Shown: one piece after another, positions 44,508-55,293 of the stretch
How positions within the stretch are numbered: position 1 is the first letter of the stretch
Layout: each line of letters begins with the position of its first letter
Assembly: GCA_002794785.1 (NCBI GenBank)
Contig: NBBA01000015.1
Coordinates: 806,001 to 870,000, forward strand
Length of the DNA stretch: 64,000 nt
Direction of reading: 5' to 3'
Source of the DNA: Coniferiporia sulphurascens
Taxonomy: Eukaryota; Basidiomycota; Agaricomycetes; Hymenochaetales; Hymenochaetaceae
The notes under the pieces: generated by a model
Seen by the model: the letters and a program-made list of their open reading frames with translations, nothing else
The model's database searches: none
Told to the model about the DNA's origin: nothing
Position numbers and translations under genes: made by a program

Positions 44508-46781
44508 ATGTCCCAATCACAAAAACATCGTTCCGCAACTGGACACCATGCTCTTTTACCAGCATCTAACTCGAAGGGAGAGGATGCCTTTACCGCCTTC
44601 GTTCTGTCCCGTGACATGATTACGTGGACCTTTGGTCGAGGAACGGCGGTGAGCACGCTTCCGCTGATTCATTATGATTGTTTTCGACTGCCTTTCCTGA
44701 TGAAGATCGGTCTCTCCATAGCTGTGGACAATTTGGCAAGCTGTTCTCCTACACACAGCGTTCGCGGCGGGTTCGTACGGTATCCTCTTTCAAAAATAGT
44801 ACGAAGTAACGCATCGGACACAGCCGTCACTACTATCTCATTAACAACGCGCATTTATCTAGCCGTCCCACCTGTGCTCATAAACGTGCTCGGTGTGGTG
44901 ATCGGCTTCGTAATCTCATACCGCGCATCAAGCGGGTCAGCCGGTCCCTTTCTCGAGTCTGGTCAGAAGTTGACTTAGACAAGCCTTTTTCCTTAGCTAT
45001 GACCGGTATTGGATGGGCCGCTGCTGTTGGTCCGACCTCATAAAGAACTCACGGACAATGAGCCGACTCATTTGGATACACGTTCCGCTACTTATGCAAA
45101 AGGGTCCGTCTTCGGATGAGATGGCCATAGTTAACAAGGTCATGCGCGAAAAGCGACTTGCGCTGGACTTGATCGAAGGGTAAGCACGGATATATACTAT
45201 GTTGATCGTCCTGTCTTAATCCATGGTGATCATATTCGTAGTTGCTACAAAGCACCATCTCCGTGGTTTGGGTCCAGTTCGTATTGCTATGTTATGTTTT
45301 TTGCTCATAACGCTCGTCAGGCGAGATGGGTATTTACTACGAAGATTTATATCCCCTTGTAAAGCCTTTGCACGATGTACGCGACATCACACCCTCGCCA
45401 ACTTGCTCGGCTAATTTGACTGCTTAGCATCCAAATCACATACGTCGCCCACACTTGGCGCGTCATGCACACAGACAAGACATCGCTGCCCTTAAGTCAC
45501 AGGCACCGACGAGGGTTCACAACGTCGCTTCTCCAACTTCTTCCACTCGCCCTTTACCGGCCTTATTCGTTGACCCGAAGATCCCCGCAATCAACGAGTA
45601 TGGGACCTTCCGGCCCTCGAGTGCCTCCAGCTCCGGCTCCGACTGCGGGCCCGATTCTATCGGGCCATTCCTCCTCCCTTCTGCGCCAGTGCCCGCGGCA
45701 CGCTCACGTATCCTCACAGAGCTCGTCCCGTTCTCGTCTTTCTTCTCTTCTTTGAAGAACTCCCTCTGGCCCTGGGACACAAAGCGCATGGGGTACACCT
45801 TACATGCAGACGTCGAAGTCGACGAGAGAACTACAGTCCGAAATTTCAGGGGGCACGGAAAGAAGTTCAGGCCTGCCGTCGCTGGAGGTGGCCAAAACGT
45901 TCCTCTCGAGGTCCCGCAATGTTTGAGTGATTGGATGAACGTGCTCGACGAGCGGGGTGTTGTTCCGGGTAAGTACTAATCTTTAGCTTGAACAAGCCTT
46001 ACGCGTGAGATAAATGTGTCGATACTTCTGTCAGGAAATCCTCTTGGAGGTCTTTACAGCTGCATCTCGGCTTTTGAAGACAGTTTATCGGGTGAGCAAA
46101 TACGATTTTTTGTTGACTGATTAGTCCTGTCATACTAACTTATCTCGTGTCCGTAGCTCTGGAACGCATCCTGACCACGCCACTCCCACTGTACGTCTTA
46201 TTTTTTTCTCATTGGAATCACTTCGCTCAATCCGTTCCGGTGCAATAATTCTCAACCCCAGTATCTACTCAGCACACATCCGACAGTGAGTCTAGCACTC
46301 TTTACCCGTCCAACGACTCTCCCACCATATTGGATGCACATCCTCGGATTTGAACTAAACTTATCACCATTTCCAGATGCGTGTGGACCTACCTTTTCTT
46401 GCTCCCTTTCCAGCTCGTCACGCAGTTCGGTTGGTACACAATCCCAGGTGTCGGGATCGCAGCGTTCTTCTATATCGGTTTCCTCGCAGCGGGTGAGGAA
46501 ATCGAGCAGCCGTTCGGGTACGACGATGTCAGTCCATCTTCTGATTCGGCTCTATTCAATCGCGATCGCGAATTCTTCGTCATCTAACGTCCCTACCTTT
46601 TTAGAACGACCTTGACCTCGATCTCTTCTGTCGGGAGATCGTCCATGCGAACATAGAAGCTTTGAAACACACCCGTTGTTTAAACGCCTATTTCGCGGAT
46701 GATGATCAGGACCATGGCGCCGCCCCATGCAGCATTGGTCGGAGAAAGACTGGCATCGAACGCATCGCTGATGATTCTTAG
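44508..46781 (+). CDS. Bestrophin-like anion channel (UPF0187)
   Basis: A fungal bestrophin-family membrane protein in about ten exons. Early exons give LSRDMITWTFGRGTAVSTLP, LLHTAFAAAVTTISLTTR, and LGVVIGFVISYRASSG followed by YDRYWMGR, the most conserved stretch. Next come NKVMREKRLALDLIEG, KHHLRG and EMGIYYEDLYPLVKPLHD. A Ser/Pro-rich linker (about 180 residues) precedes ERILTTPLPLVYSAHIR, FLLPFQLVTQFGWYTIPG and GFLAAGEEIEQPFGYDDND, which resembles the acidic calcium-clasp region of bestrophins. The last exon gives LDLDLFCREIVHANIEALK and ends at TAG 46779-46781. The junction at about 45180-45240 cannot be phased cleanly (one base off), so a sequencing error, odd splice site or recent frameshift is possible. 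The start at 44508 is the first in-frame Met. Confidence 0.78.
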
Positions 46782-47154
46782 AATCATGCGGCAGAGAAAC
46801 ACCGATCCTGTTAGGCCTGCCCTACACAATAACGTTCCTATCCGATTCAGTTTCTTTAGCCTCGGGACACCTACGGCATGGGTGCGAAGGCACTAACTCT
46901 TTCCTTCTCTCCCGATCTTTCCAAAAGCGGTTTCTCAGTTATCTCCAAAGATTATCCCTTGCTCTGTACGTTAGGCATACCTACCATTCCTCATGGTAAA
47001 CGGAAACCCGAAACGGCATAACCATTTTTCCGACACTTCGGGACATAAAAATTTATTACGGATCTATACCTTACCAAAACCGCCCCTTGTCTATTTTTAC
47101 AGATTGTGTATTGAACTTCTTGGGAAGACCCTCCAGCTACCCCGCGCCAGCCTT
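46782..47154. other. Spacer between convergent genes
   Basis: Shared 3' region of the bestrophin-like gene and the old yellow enzyme; no coding signal. Confidence 0.5.
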
Positions 47155-48844
47155 TCAAAGCGCACTCTTCCTGTGCTTTTTCACATCACTCCCCGAAGCA
47201 AACGGATAATCAGTATATCCCTTGCTCATTGCTTCCTCGTTTTTGGGCATGCTGCCTCCATAAAGCGTATGGACATCTACTTTATCGTTCAACGGAATCC
47301 CCTCTTGCAAGCGAATTGCAGCATCGGGGTTCGCAATCCACAGCCAACCGAATACAGCAGCAGCTATTTTGCTTTCCTTGATAAGCTGGTCGGCTTCCAT
47401 GGGCGTCACGTCTGCGTTGAGCAATATGGCTGAGTGTTTGATGAGAGGCGAATAAGAAGCCAGCACATCATGCTTCGTCGCACGCGGTTTGCCTTGAGGT
47501 AGTATGTCAGTTCCCCAGGTCACAGGGTAAAAAAGTAACCAACACCGACCGTCAAAAGTGGAATCGAGCTTCTTGGCGTAGCGCACGAGACAAATGTAAG
47601 CAAGCCCCATTGCGTCCGCTTCCTTTATAAAATGAGAGTACGTTTCAAGTGTGTCCTCAATGGGCATTCTGGAAATATGCACTCAGCCAGACCAGTTATT
47701 ACAAGCAAGTAACCCGAATTTTTTTGCACGCACCCGGCATCGTTATATCCACCGGTAGGGTTTAGCTTTACGCCAACTTTGTCCGCGCCCCATACATCTA
47801 CGATTACTTTGAGAGCTTCAAGACCGAACCGACAACGGTTGACGTAAGAGCCACCCCATTTGTCGGTACGATGGTTAATTGTGTTGTCGAAGAATTGCTG
47901 GATAAGATATCCATTGGCGGCGTGCACTGAAGAAAGATTAACAAACGTTATTATGATCCCATAATAAGTGGTGGATGGGGACGAACATTCAATACCATCA
48001 AAATCTGCTTTCTTCGCGTTGATGGCGGCCGTTTTATATTGCTCGATAAGTATCATTGGGTCAGGAACTTCGGTCGGCTGAGTAGAACGGCAGGAGAATC
48101 TTCAATTCATTTCGAAAGGCACGAAAGATTAAACCTTGTCACTTACGGTGACGTACCCCGGGGAACCAGGCAGGAATCTAAATTTCCCTCCACGAGCTGC
48201 TACCGCAGAAGGTGCGTACACGGGCTGTGAAGTACATCAAGCAGGTTAGCATGTTATATTCGAAAAACTAATGAAACGTATTAGAACCGCACCAAACCAC
48301 TTTGGATCTGTTCAGGCGCTTCAGGATGGGCGACACGGCCCACATGCCACAGCTGTACGTAGTTATTAGGAATGCCTATGCGGGCCAATGTGAAACGTGA
48401 AACGAACCTGGCAAAATATCTTCCCATCCTGAGCATGGACAGCGTCCGTGATTTTCTTCCATGCGTCTACCTGCTCATCGGACCAAATACCAGGTGCATT
48501 CCGCCATTCAGTCCTGAGAAGTATAGATGAGCGTACATGCCGAGTCCGGGTAGATAATCTATCCCCACCCTTGTTGTGAGATCAGCATCCCCTCACACAA
48601 GATCAGCCCTGCGCCACCCTTAGCTCGCTGTTCATAGTACTCAAGGTTGAGCTATGCGGCGCATGGGTTGACAGTAGTACATCAGTCAAGGACCTTCGCC
48701 ATTCTAATAACAAAATAGACTCACTTTATTAGGGACGTTCGTTGGCACGCTGCGGTCTCGCGTTAACGAGGACATAATAAGTCGATTACGCAATAGCACA
48801 GATCCGAGTTTGATAGGAGAGAGGAGGGCAGAAACTTGAGGCAT
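47155..48844 (-). CDS. Old yellow enzyme family flavin oxidoreductase, copy 2
   Basis: An NAD(P)H:FMN ene-reductase (TIM barrel) with about eight exons. It begins MPQVSALLSPIKLGSVLLRN, then RDRSVPTNVPNK, NLEYYEQRAKGGAGLILCEG and TEWRNAPGIWSDEQVDAWKK. FCQ joins LWHVGRVAHPEAPEQI; then come PVYAPSAVAARGGKFRFLPG and PTEVPDPMILIEQYKTAAIN. A further exon gives HAANGYLIQQFFDN, with the His, Asn and Tyr that bind and protonate the substrate in this family, then DKWGGSYVNRCRFGLEAL. The C-terminal part ends with GYTDYPFASGSD and stops at 47155. It is closely paralogous to 53150-54821 and in opposite orientation. Substrates of such enzymes are activated alkenes; the physiological one is unknown. Confidence 0.88.
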
Positions 48845-49064
48845 GTTTTTACTGGCAGCTGACTTCAGAAGTCGACTATCTTCTATGTTGTATGCGCAAG
48901 GAATATGTCGCGACCTGAAGGCTTAAGTCGTACCTTTGCCTTCAACGATTGTCGGATTGATGAAGGGTCCCGGTTAATCTGATGTGGGCAGAAAGAAAGA
49001 GCATGTTTGACAGGACGGGCGCAAATGGAGGACTTGTCGGACGCGTTAAGTGTATGACGTCGTG

Positions 49065-49072
49065 TTTATATA
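49065..49072 (-). promoter_or_regulatory. TATA box upstream of old yellow enzyme copy 2
   Basis: TATATAAA on the minus strand, about 220 bp before the ATG at 48844. A TGACGTC motif (CRE-like) lies nearby at 49055-49061, on the gene side of the TATA box. Confidence 0.35.
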
Positions 49073-49308
49073 GCCATTGTTAGGTCATCGGGAAATGCCG
49101 GCCAAACGCGCAACTAGCACAGACATTTCAAGAAAAACAAGCCAGTTGAAGGATGGAGTGGATTCCCTTGCTTTTGATATCACCTTTTAAAATAATGAAC
49201 CGGTTATATCGTTCCGTCGTCCATCCTACGTAGGACAATTGCTTTGGCTGGGGTGCCATATGGCTCACCGGTGACCGGACGCATAGGATGTACATACGTT
49301 GTCGTTCA

Positions 49309-50140
49309 CTAGCCTCCAGTTGTCAGTAAGCCAAGTTTCTGTAATTCAAGGAGCGACAAGGGCTTTCGACCCAGGAAGTCGAGTATGACAGAGACAGTAA
49401 CTTTTGGACTAAGATTGGGCGGTTCGGTTTCCAAGACAGGACCATCGCCGACGACCGGCGAACGTAAGTTTGATGAGGTGGCGGAGAAAGTAAGACTATG
49501 GTACATGCGTCCGGGCGTGTCGCGTTCCACGTAATTCAAAGCGGGAAATAGGACGCATCAAAGCTTCCTCTGACGGCGGCTTCCTGCATCTCCGGCATAA
49601 TGTATGTATCAAGGGCTCCATTCGCTTATATGAAGACGAAGTCGAAGCCAGTTCCTAAGAGAGTATGGGGAAACGGCTCGAGTCGTTGTTCAGGGGAACA
49701 AGTACCTATGTCATACTCCGCGGACTGAGATCGCGAACAAGTTCAAATTAAGCATCGATGAGAGCTGAGAAGTGTGGAAGTAGTCGCTGCTGCCGTGGTA
49801 ACAGGGGTCGCCCTGGGGGATAGTAGAATGATATGTTCGGGCACTTCCAGGTTAGTAGAAAAGAATAACGTCTGAACTGACACGACTATATTGTCGGCGC
49901 TGATTGAAAGATCCGTGAGTTCCCGACGTAGCTGGGCCGGGTGTTATTTCGCTAGGGAGTTTTATGCATCCCGACCGACCTTCTTAGTCCCTACAAGCAC
50001 ATGAATGCCCTCGAGGTCATCATCATGGTACTGTATCCGCAAATCTGGACGTCACTTTCGGCGAGAACTCCAAGGGGCGCGGCTGCATGTCACGGCGCTC
50101 TGCTTGAGACCAGGTTTGAAAACTTCTCGAAGACACTAGA
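49309..50140 (-). CDS. Unrecognised gene or pseudogene
   Basis: The minus strand shows protein-like blocks. One is AQLRRELTDLSISADNIVVS-like (about 49930-49870), then FSTNLEVPEHIILLSPRATP, later QSAEYDIGTCSPEQRLEPFP, then ALDTYIMPEMQEAAVRGSFD. The last open stretch (49309-49539) reads NYVERDTPGRMYHSLTF and ends LLELQKLGLLTTGG.  The blocks are in different frames or parted by stops; introns could join some but not all. No family is recognised. Confidence 0.3.
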
Positions 50141-50665
50141 AAGTAAGTCCAATCATAATCAATATGTGTCCTCATAGAATCTGCCAATCGATGTCTAGTA
50201 TGGAGACTCCGCTATGATTGATGGTGTATCTAGACAGTGTTGATGCACCGACAGGGATGACAGCCACGAAGCATATTTCGATATTATCCCGGGATTCGGC
50301 ACCCGAGGAGACAGTAGAGCAAGACCCCGCTTCCAGCCCAAAGTTGACTCAATTCCGGTTACTAGGTGCAATTATTGGAGTTCAGGTAATGCCATGGAGA
50401 ATAAGAGTAGCAGGTGTATAAAAAAACAGGCACTACTTCAAGATGTATTTTTCCCACGCTCGGTTAGTAGTTGAGTCGGCCAGCAAACACTTTGCAAAGA
50501 ACTCGAACATCTTTCGGCTGATCCACCATTCAATTGAATTCGTTAAAGGAAGCTGCACCCAACCATCCGTACTAAAGAGCCATAGCTATGGCAGTAAAGT
50601 CCTTTGCGCGCGTGCAGTACTACCCCTACTTCAACTTCAAGGCACCACTTCAGAGTTCAACTGAC
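50141..50665. other. No recognisable gene
   Basis: Short frames on both strands. A plus-strand one at 50218-50421 and overlapping ones at 50443-50848 lack motifs, and the latter run antisense to the CFEM gene. Confidence 0.35.
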
Positions 50666-51413
50666 TTAACAAAGATATGCGACGAGTCCCAAGACCGCCG
50701 TAGAAAGGAAACCGCCTTTCCAAATGGCGTCCTCAGACGCAGAGGAGATAATCGTTGGGATCAACGGAGTACTCGTTGTGCCGCTGGCCGGCTTGGACGT
50801 TACCGAGGGCGTAGGCGGAAGGACCGAGGCCGATGTCGTTTGGCTTGAAACCGCCTCAATCGTCGTTTGAGTTGCGGGGTCGATGACAGTGGTGATCGTC
50901 GACGTGGCCGAGCTCAGCGATGCTGTGATGGTCAGGGTGACCGGACCTGTCGTTTGCGGGTTTGCGCCGGTCGCAGCCACGGAGGTGGACAGTAAAGACG
51001 CGGAAAGCGAGCCACTACTGACGTCTGACATACAAGTTAGTCGTGCAACAGGGCTCCAGAATATCGAATGGCTCACATGGTGCACAAGTTTCGTTATAGG
51101 CATCCAACGCAATCTGCTGATTTGCGACGTTGCAGGCTAGCGCGACGCACTGGGTGGCGATTTCCTTATAGCCTTCCGAAAAGCATATACATGGAACGCT
51201 GTCCCTGTGTACATGTATCCAAAACGTCCAATGGAAATCGTCTTTGACAGAATGAACAATTACTCACGTTCCGACGCAACCTACATCTTCCGCCGCGAGA
51301 ACCGCACAGTCCTCCACACATGCTGGAAGAGTTGTTGTCTGAGGCCTTGCGTGACTTGGAAGGGCCGCCAGGCCGAGAAGATAGAGGGAAAACGTCTGTG
51401 CTTTGGAGAACAT
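50666..51413 (-). CDS. CFEM-domain GPI-anchored surface protein
   Basis: Three exons (51268-51413, 51077-51204, 50666-51024; introns 63 and 52 nt) give 210 residues. A signal peptide (MFSKAQTFSLYLLGLAALPS) is followed by a CFEM domain with all eight cysteines. They lie in PACVEDC, EDVGC, TDSVPCIC, IATQC, VALAC and AYNETC, with the Asp of TDSVPC at the haem-binding position known from Candida Csa2/Rbt5. A Ser/Thr-rich stalk of about 100 residues follows. The chain ends SSASEDAIWKGGFLSTAVLG plus a short hydrophobic tail, a GPI-anchor signal. CFEM proteins sit on the cell wall or membrane and serve in haem uptake, adhesion or plant interaction. The intron acceptor TACACAG was chosen because it supplies cysteines four and five. 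Confidence 0.85.
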
Positions 51414-51570
51414 CTTAGCGGTTCCTGCTCGTTGCAAAGAGAAGACTACTCAAGGACGTGCGCCCTCGAAAGACTCCTCTATTGTACGCTACAGGTGAAA
51501 TGGGATCGATCAGGCAGTCCATCATCATATTAAGCCCCTTCTGCCAAACGTCAGGTACTAGGCTTCACCG

Positions 51571-51940
51571 CTACGCAAGTTGGCGAGGCGCAGAATACGC
51601 CTGGCAGCGATAGATTGGCACCCTGCGCTCTGTCAAATCACGCGCCGCAAAGGCACGTTCGGTGGTATCGCACACAATTAGTGATCCGACAGTCGAGACC
51701 TTGTCTGGCGGAAAATTGCACCGAACATGTACTTTTCCCCAAATCGTCCTCGTCACTGGGTGCACCGGGTTCATCATCCCAGGCTTGTCTGAGATAGCTT
51801 CTGTTCAGAGAGCGAAAAGCTCGGTTGAGATGAACCAACCATCGAGAGAATGGTATGGCACTGCAAGAAGAGATATGAACTGGTTTATAGGTACGGCCCG
51901 GTGACTTGAAAAATAGGTCCTGCGTGTTGTTGCGTATCAA
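51571..51940 (-). CDS. Hypothetical protein fragment
   Basis: The minus strand holds RWLVHLNRAFRSLNRSYLRQ and later, in another frame, CNFPPDKVSTVGSLIVCDTT and RAFAARDLTERRVPIYRC, ending in a stop at 51571. A small intron could join them but none is clean. No family recognised. Confidence 0.25.
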
Positions 51941-53040
51941 GATGAACAGGCACCATCATTCAATATAAACATGATAGTAAGACAGGCTGTTATATATACT
52001 TATCTGGCTTTGTGTCGAATTCGACAAAATTCTAGCTCAATTTTTGTTACTTAAAAATACTTAGATTCAGCGACTCAAAACGTTGCCAAGGTCAGCAACG
52101 GCATCACAGTTTTCGAATCCGCCAATTTGTTCTAGCCGCCGGGTATGACTTTATATATTACGTAATAGAAGTCTTGCGATATCCTCATCTCTCACTCACC
52201 ATCTCTACAGCACACCACGCATCACGGTCTTTGGGCAAGCACAATCCGTCTTGGAAGGCGTGATATTTGCACTTTTAATAGCTCCTATGGCGAAGTACCG
52301 CGCTCTTAGTAAGTTCGATCACCCGTTTCTTCCCCACCATCTCAGCCAACTTCGTACCAGCCTTCCTCGCTTTACATCGCAATATAGTCACGATCGAGCC
52401 GGCTTGAAGCGGACGCCGGTCATTCCCGTATTATCCCCGGGCGGGGTGCAAACTCTTGTCTTTCCCAACGATCGAATTTTTTAAAGAAAATGAACATCTA
52501 CGGCTCACAGTACTATGTGGATCGATGCTTTCGTTGTGCTAACTTCAAGCTTATTTGTGCGCGGCGCCACGGAGCATGCAAAATCCGTATAGCGAAAGGC
52601 TGTCGAGAACCTGGATTTGCGTGATTTAGTGCATTAATATTGACACAAAGCTCGGTCTTAACGGGACTTGGAAGGTGTACCGTTCTGGCCACTTTTGGGA
52701 CACGCAACCCTGCGTTCGGCAGGAACCGGACTACCAGTCACGTACGCACTGCGTCCGACTCGGAGAACCTCTTTTCTCACTCATCTAATCTTATCTTGTG
52801 TTAATTCAAAGACGCGACTCGCGAATACAGCCACGGCGGGCTTTCCGTGGCTAATGGAAGTCAGCGACAGTCGCCTCCCGAGTCGGCTGACGTCCTTTGG
52901 TTTACTTTATACCTCTGTGCCCAGCAGAAGAATTTTGATCCGACCGCCGAGCCTGCTTACATACCTATTCAATGAAGTCTCAGCCCAGGCATCTCCAGGG
53001 GAGCGCGGAAACCGAAAGTCGCGATTAACAGCCGAGCTTG
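51941..53040. other. No recognisable gene
   Basis: Contains AT-rich stretches (51970-52160) and a plus-strand 77-codon frame at 52251-52484 without motifs. The right end is the promoter of the following gene. Confidence 0.4.
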
Positions 53041-53045
53041 TTGCA

Positions 53046-53052
53046 TATAAAG
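53046..53052 (+). promoter_or_regulatory. TATA box of old yellow enzyme copy 1
   Basis: TATAAAG, 98-104 bp before the ATG at 53150, in the context GCATATAAAGAGGCC. Confidence 0.5.
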
Positions 53053-53149
53053 AGGCCATCTTTGGTCTCAAGAAACACACAGACTTTTACGATCTCAACA
53101 CCTTTCACAACCAATCTGCGACGCTCATCTCAGAAAACACATCGCAATA

Positions 53150-54821
53150 ATGGCTGCTTTGACCTCCTTACTCTCCCCTGCCAAGCTCGGATCGGTGTCC
53201 ATAAACAACCGTGTGGTCATGTCTGCATTGACGCGCGACCGTAGTTTGCCAACCAACGTCCCCAACAAGGTACTGTCCTTGTTCCTTATACTTATTACCT
53301 TTCGACGACGACATGAGCAAGGATGACGCTAACTTGTGGCTCTGCAGTTGAACCTTGAGTACTACGAGCAGCGTGCCAAAGGTGGTGCAGGCTTGATAGT
53401 AAGTGAGGGCGCATTGATAACGCAACAAGGGTACGTTTTATGCGGATTACTGCTCTTATTCGCCATAGTAGCTCATTCTTCGTATCCCTAGAACGGAATG
53501 GCAACACGCGCCAGGGATTTGGTCCTCTGAGCAAGTGGTTGCATGGAAGAAGATCACTGACGCTGTCCATGCGCAAAACAGCAAAATCTTTTGTCAAGTT
53601 GGCATTTACATTTCGGCTGGAAGGTTACGGCCCTTGCTAACTGGTATCAATAATATAGCTCTGGCATCTTGGACGCATCTCCCATCCGGATGCACCCGAG
53701 CAGATCGCAAGCGGGAGAGTACGTAGCGACTATTTCGCAATATCTCCCGAAAAATTCCCTGGCAATAGAACATCAGCTGTATCTGACGCGTATGTTCATG
53801 CAGCCTGTATATGCACCATCTGCAGTCTCGGCCCGCGGGGGTAAGTTCAGGTTCCTTCCTGGTCAGCCAGGATACGTGACCGTAAGTGTATACCATCTCC
53901 CGACCGCTGTGTCAAAAGACTAAGCACTCCATCATCGCCGCCTTTATTTAGCCAACCGAGGTCCCTGATCCGACCATCATCATTGCGCAGTACAAACAGG
54001 CCGCCATCAATGCCAAAGAGGCCGGCTTCGATGGCGTCGAGTGTATGAGTCTTTAAATGTTCATCTGATGCTGTTGATGAATTCTTTCGACAGTGCATTG
54101 TGCGAACGGATACCTCATTCAGCAGTTCCTTGACAACACAAGCAACGTCCGCACGGATAAGTGGGGTGGTTCATACGTCAACCGCAGCCGATTTGGCCTT
54201 GAGGCTCTCAAGGTGCTCGTTGAGGTTTGGGGAGCGGACAAAGTCGGTCTGAAGGTGAACCCCGCGGCTGGATACAATGACCTTGGGTGTGTGGGGCTTT
54301 ATTATATTTTTCTATTAGTTCTCATACTAAAGAGATTCTCTCAGAATGACGCTCGAGGACACGCTCGAGACGTACTCTCATTTCATAAAGGAAGCAGATG
54401 CTCTTAAACTTGCGTACATCTGCCTCGTACGCTACGCCCCGAAGTTAGATATCACTATTAACGGTCAGTACTATTGCACTCCTCATACTTTTCCGCACGT
54501 ACTCACATTTACTCTGAAGGCAAATTACGCGCAACGCAGCACGATGTCCTGGGCTCGTATTCGCCGCTCATCAAGCACGCCTCCATCCTCCTGAACGGCG
54601 ACATAGCGCCTCCGGAGGCCGATCAGCTCATTTCAGAGGGCAAAATCGCCGGGGCCGTATTCGGTTGGTTCTGGATCGGGAATCCCGACGTCGTTCACCG
54701 CATCAAAGAGGGCAAGCCACTAAACAACGACGTGGACTTCACCACTCTGTATGGTGGTGGCTTGGCTGAGGATGAGGAGTCACAGAAGAAGGGCTACACC
54801 GACTATCCGGCGGCTACATAG
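53150..54821 (+). CDS. Old yellow enzyme family flavin oxidoreductase, copy 1
   Basis: An FMN-dependent ene-reductase in about eight exons. Exon 1 (53150-53269) reads MAALTSLLSPAKLGSVSINN. Then NLEYYEQRAKGGAGLIVSEG, TEWQHAPGIWSSEQVVAWKK, and FCQ joined by an intron to LWHLGRISHPDAPEQIASGR, then PVYAPSAVSARGGKFRFLPG. Catalytic-site residues lie in ELHCANGYLIQQFLDN (His, Asn, Tyr). DKWGGSYVNRSRFGLEAL, MTLEDTLETYSHFIKEADAL and GAVFGWFWIGNPDVVHRIKE follow, and the stop is at 54819-54821. Introns are 50-80 nt with good signals and all frames join. It shares exon layout and most residues with 47155-48844, so the pair arose by duplication with inversion. Confidence 0.9.
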
Positions 54822-55293
54822 CTTACAAAGAGTTATATCGAAGAAGCTGGTTAGGATTAGTGATGGGTGTTTTTCTTCTTTGCTATACTTTTCGATGACA
54901 GTGCAGATAAATATAAATAGAGGAAAATATACAATGTATTCTAGGATATTTCTTTACAATTAAACTGTGGGGCCTGACTTGGTGCTCCAAAACGCTTTCC
55001 GACATAGGCTGTGGATGTCTGCGGATTAAGCCGAAGAAAACTTACCTCAGACGAGTCGTAGATGTGCCTTGATCGTGACATCAAGAGTCACGAAAATTTA
55101 TAAGCGGTCACAACAATACATTGTAGAACCCTTCTCCGCGCTTGTGAAAGCTCACACTGAGTAACCACCGAGTATTAAACACTTCTTGTGCTTTCCACCA
55201 CTGTTCATCAGTGTGACTTTGCTAAGCGATAAACTTTTCGAGCGGAACTGAGTCTATCGCGTCAGATCCGTATTCATCCAAGCAACAGTCGTA
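54822..55293. other. Spacer
   Basis: 3' region of the flavoenzyme and promoter of the acyl-CoA dehydrogenase; no coding signal or TATA box stands out. Confidence 0.45.
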
